The notes beneath the pieces were generated by a model. That model ran no database searches, was not told the DNA's origin, and saw only the letters and a list, made by a program, of their open reading frames with translations. From an uncultured Photobacterium sp. (GTDB lineage: Bacteria; Pseudomonadota; Gammaproteobacteria; Enterobacterales; Vibrionaceae): 48,498 bases of DNA. Positions 47,322-48,498 of this stretch are shown one piece after another (positions within the stretch are counted from its first letter, which is position 1; every line of letters starts with the position of its first letter). A program made the translations under genes and the position numbers. Where the stretch lies: the NCBI RefSeq assembly GCF_947039875.1, contig NZ_CAMRAN010000032.1, positions 1-48,498 of the forward strand, written 5' to 3'.

Positions 47322-47810
47322 TTAATGTACTTTTTTAGTTACGACCATTTCACATTCCGCCATAATATCTTGCATTGAACGGCGCTTATTATTAAAGGCA
47401 AGTAAGTTACCTAAACCAAATGCTGATGTTGCAATACGAATAAAAGCTTGAGTAATTTTAATGCGAGATCCATCTTCATTTTGAAGCTTGAGTTTCCACG
47501 CTCGCATACCTAATGTTTGTCCTGCTTGAGTCCAGAAGTAGCTATAAAAACCAATAATAACGATAGCAAGGTAAGCGCTATATAACATGCTGGCGGTCGG
47601 ATCTGAAATTAAATAGTCACTAGCATCTTGGTAGTCACCTAATGTAAGCACACCCAAATGAAGCAGTGCTGCAACAATCACCATCGCTAGCGCACCTGCA
47701 ACCATTAAAATAGCAGCGACGATAATTGTATCGTAGAACCAAGCACCTAAACGACGCAATAAGCTAGGGTATTGGTGTGAAATAGTAGTTTGTTGTTTCT
47801 TTTTCTGCAT
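47322..47810 (-). CDS. RDD family membrane protein
   Basis: A 162-residue inner-membrane protein of the RDD family. It has a short, basic N terminus (MQKKKQQTT), then the first RDD segment LLRRLGAWFYDTIIVAAILM with its Arg and Asp, and hydrophobic spans at about 28-55, 85-108 and 120-140. The motif AGQTLGMRAWKLKLQNEDGS is the second family signature. No transport substrate is established for this subgroup; some RDD proteins act in ion exchange. It is convergent with lptG and close to the tRNA-Leu gene. Confidence 0.9.
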   Translation of the reverse strand: MQKKKQQTTISHQYPSLLRRLGAWFYDTIIVAAILMVAGALAMVIVAALLHLGVLTLGDYQDASDYLISDPTASMLYSAYLAIVIIGFYSYFWTQAGQTLGMRAWKLKLQNEDGSRIKITQAFIRIATSAFGLGNLLAFNNKRRSMQDIMAECEMVVTKKVH

Positions 47811-48011
47811 GACGATTCCAGTATCAGTAATGGTTGAGCTAATCCTTATTGTCGGCAGTGTAGCAGTAACTAAATGGGAATGAATGGACTAAATTGCTAC
47901 AAAATATATTCATTCCTGTATTAGCGATGGTTTGATTAGCAGCAATACAATCAATCTAGTTTAAAAAAACAACGGTCTGGTATTTATATTATAAAAATTC
48001 TAGCTAATTGC

Positions 48012-48039
48012 TTGCGCATCAACATGATATCCGTATAAT
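48012..48039 (+). promoter_or_regulatory. Promoter of tRNA-Leu(CAA)
   Basis: TTGCGC (48012-48017) and a perfect TATAAT (48034-48039) with a 16-bp spacer; the GC-rich GCCGCC after the -10 box is a stringent-type discriminator. It ends 11 nt before the mature tRNA start. Confidence 0.8.
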
Positions 48040-48050
48040 AGCCGCCATAA

Positions 48051-48135
48051 GCCCGAGTGGTGAAATTGGTATACACGACGGATTCAAAATCCGTTTCCTT
48101 CGGGAGTGACGGTTCAAGTCCGTCCTCGGGCACCA
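48051..48135 (+). tRNA. leuX: tRNA-Leu(CAA), leuX equivalent
   Basis: An 85-nt gene with encoded CCA (48133-48135). Acceptor arms GCCCGAG / CTCGGGC pair fully. The anticodon stem ACGGA / TCCGT encloses TTCAAAA, so the anticodon is CAA (48085-48087), which reads UUG. A long variable arm (TTCCTTCGGGAG region) and a T-arm with GACGG-TTCAAGT-CCGTC confirm a class II leucine tRNA. It lies downstream of lptFG, as leuX does in E. coli. Confidence 0.97.
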
Positions 48136-48146
48136 AATTTCAGAGA

Positions 48147-48180
48147 AAAGCCTTAATCGTAAGATTGAGGCTTTTTTTTT
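48147..48180 (+). terminator. Terminator after tRNA-Leu
   Basis: Stem AAGCCTTAATC / GATTGAGGCTT with one mismatch or wobble, loop GTAA, then a run of nine T; 11 nt after the tRNA. Confidence 0.9.
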
Positions 48181-48498
48181 GCCCCATTATTATTCCAACT
48201 TTCTTAAGTTCGCTTTTCACCTTGTCATCAATCAAAGGAAAGCGGGTTTAAGTCCCTTTGATGATTACGATTTATTATCTCTTTTTTTCTATCTATGATA
48301 TTGGTTTATATTACTGTTGCTATTGGATCTCGATGAATGAAGAGAGTTTTATGTTATTGTTTTTAATGTTCAATATCATATACGTTGAGTTAGCTATTTC
48401 TAGGCCAGTTTTATGGCTATCTAGCTCGTTAAAAAATAACTATTCATCAATACTTGTTAAAAATTTTCAGCTGGCGATAATGCGATATTATAAATAAG
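48181..48498. other. AT-rich segment at right edge, no supported gene
   Basis: The 318 bp beyond the tRNA terminator contain a 79-codon plus-strand frame (48258-48497) with a hydrophobic N-terminal half but no ribosome site and no recognised family. A hairpin (ATCAAAGG / CCTTTGAT, about 48230-48260) surrounds GGTTTAAGTCC, which resembles the T-arm of the tRNA. It could be the start of an element inserted at the tRNA or plain spacer; the window ends too soon to tell. Confidence 0.3.

Overview
The window reads as conserved chromosome of a gammaproteobacterium of the family Vibrionaceae. A Photobacterium-like organism is the best guess. This rests on the moderately AT-rich composition, close similarity of nearly every protein to its Enterobacteriaceae or Vibrio counterpart, yqeY inside the rpsU-dnaG-rpoD operon, a chemotaxis receptor between ygiF and glnE, and a separate gspAB pair. 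The species is inference. I see no CRISPR array, insertion sequence, rRNA gene or prophage gene.

Layout. Positions 1-3165 (minus) hold the macromolecular synthesis operon rpsU-yqeY-dnaG-rpoD, with rpoD cut by the left edge. Positions 3415-8343 carry tsaD, plsY, folB-folK, uppP and cca (tRNA modification and repair, membrane lipid, folate and undecaprenyl phosphate metabolism). Positions 8588-11166 carry gspA-gspB, the peptidoglycan-remodelling accessory pair of type II secretion. Next come a YgiM-like SH3 protein, the DUF47-pitA phosphate uptake pair, ygiF, a chemotaxis receptor with a very good sigma-28 promoter, glnE and hldE (to 22029). Positions 22098-31606 hold tolC and the divergent run nudF-yqiB-cpdA-yqiA-parE-parC-plsC, which matches the E. 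coli 66-69 min order. A type I isopentenyl diphosphate isomerase (idi) marks the junction to a second block that matches the E. coli 96 min region: ridA-pyrI-pyrB, arcB-like argF, rraB, a GH2 beta-mannosidase, a duplicated DUF2061 protein, valS-holC-pepA, lptF-lptG, an RDD protein, and a tRNA-Leu(CAA) equivalent to E. coli leuX.

Regulation visible in the sequence: a UTP-sensitive type attenuator with a 33-codon leader peptide in front of pyrBI, with a PurR-like operator over its -35 box; a FliA-type promoter for the receptor; promoters for rpsU, rpoD and the tRNA; and intrinsic terminators, many of them bidirectional, between convergent genes.

Points most worth a second look: (1) a degraded carbamate kinase (arcC) remnant just upstream of argF, suggesting that argF is the survivor of an arginine deiminase operon; (2) a beta-mannosidase whose acid/base glutamate position is aspartate; (3) a FolK lacking two residues usual in the active site; (4) the pyrBI control region; (5) the right edge beyond tRNA-Leu(CAA), a known integration hotspot in relatives. 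I found no clearly new multi-gene system; the window is mostly housekeeping genes.
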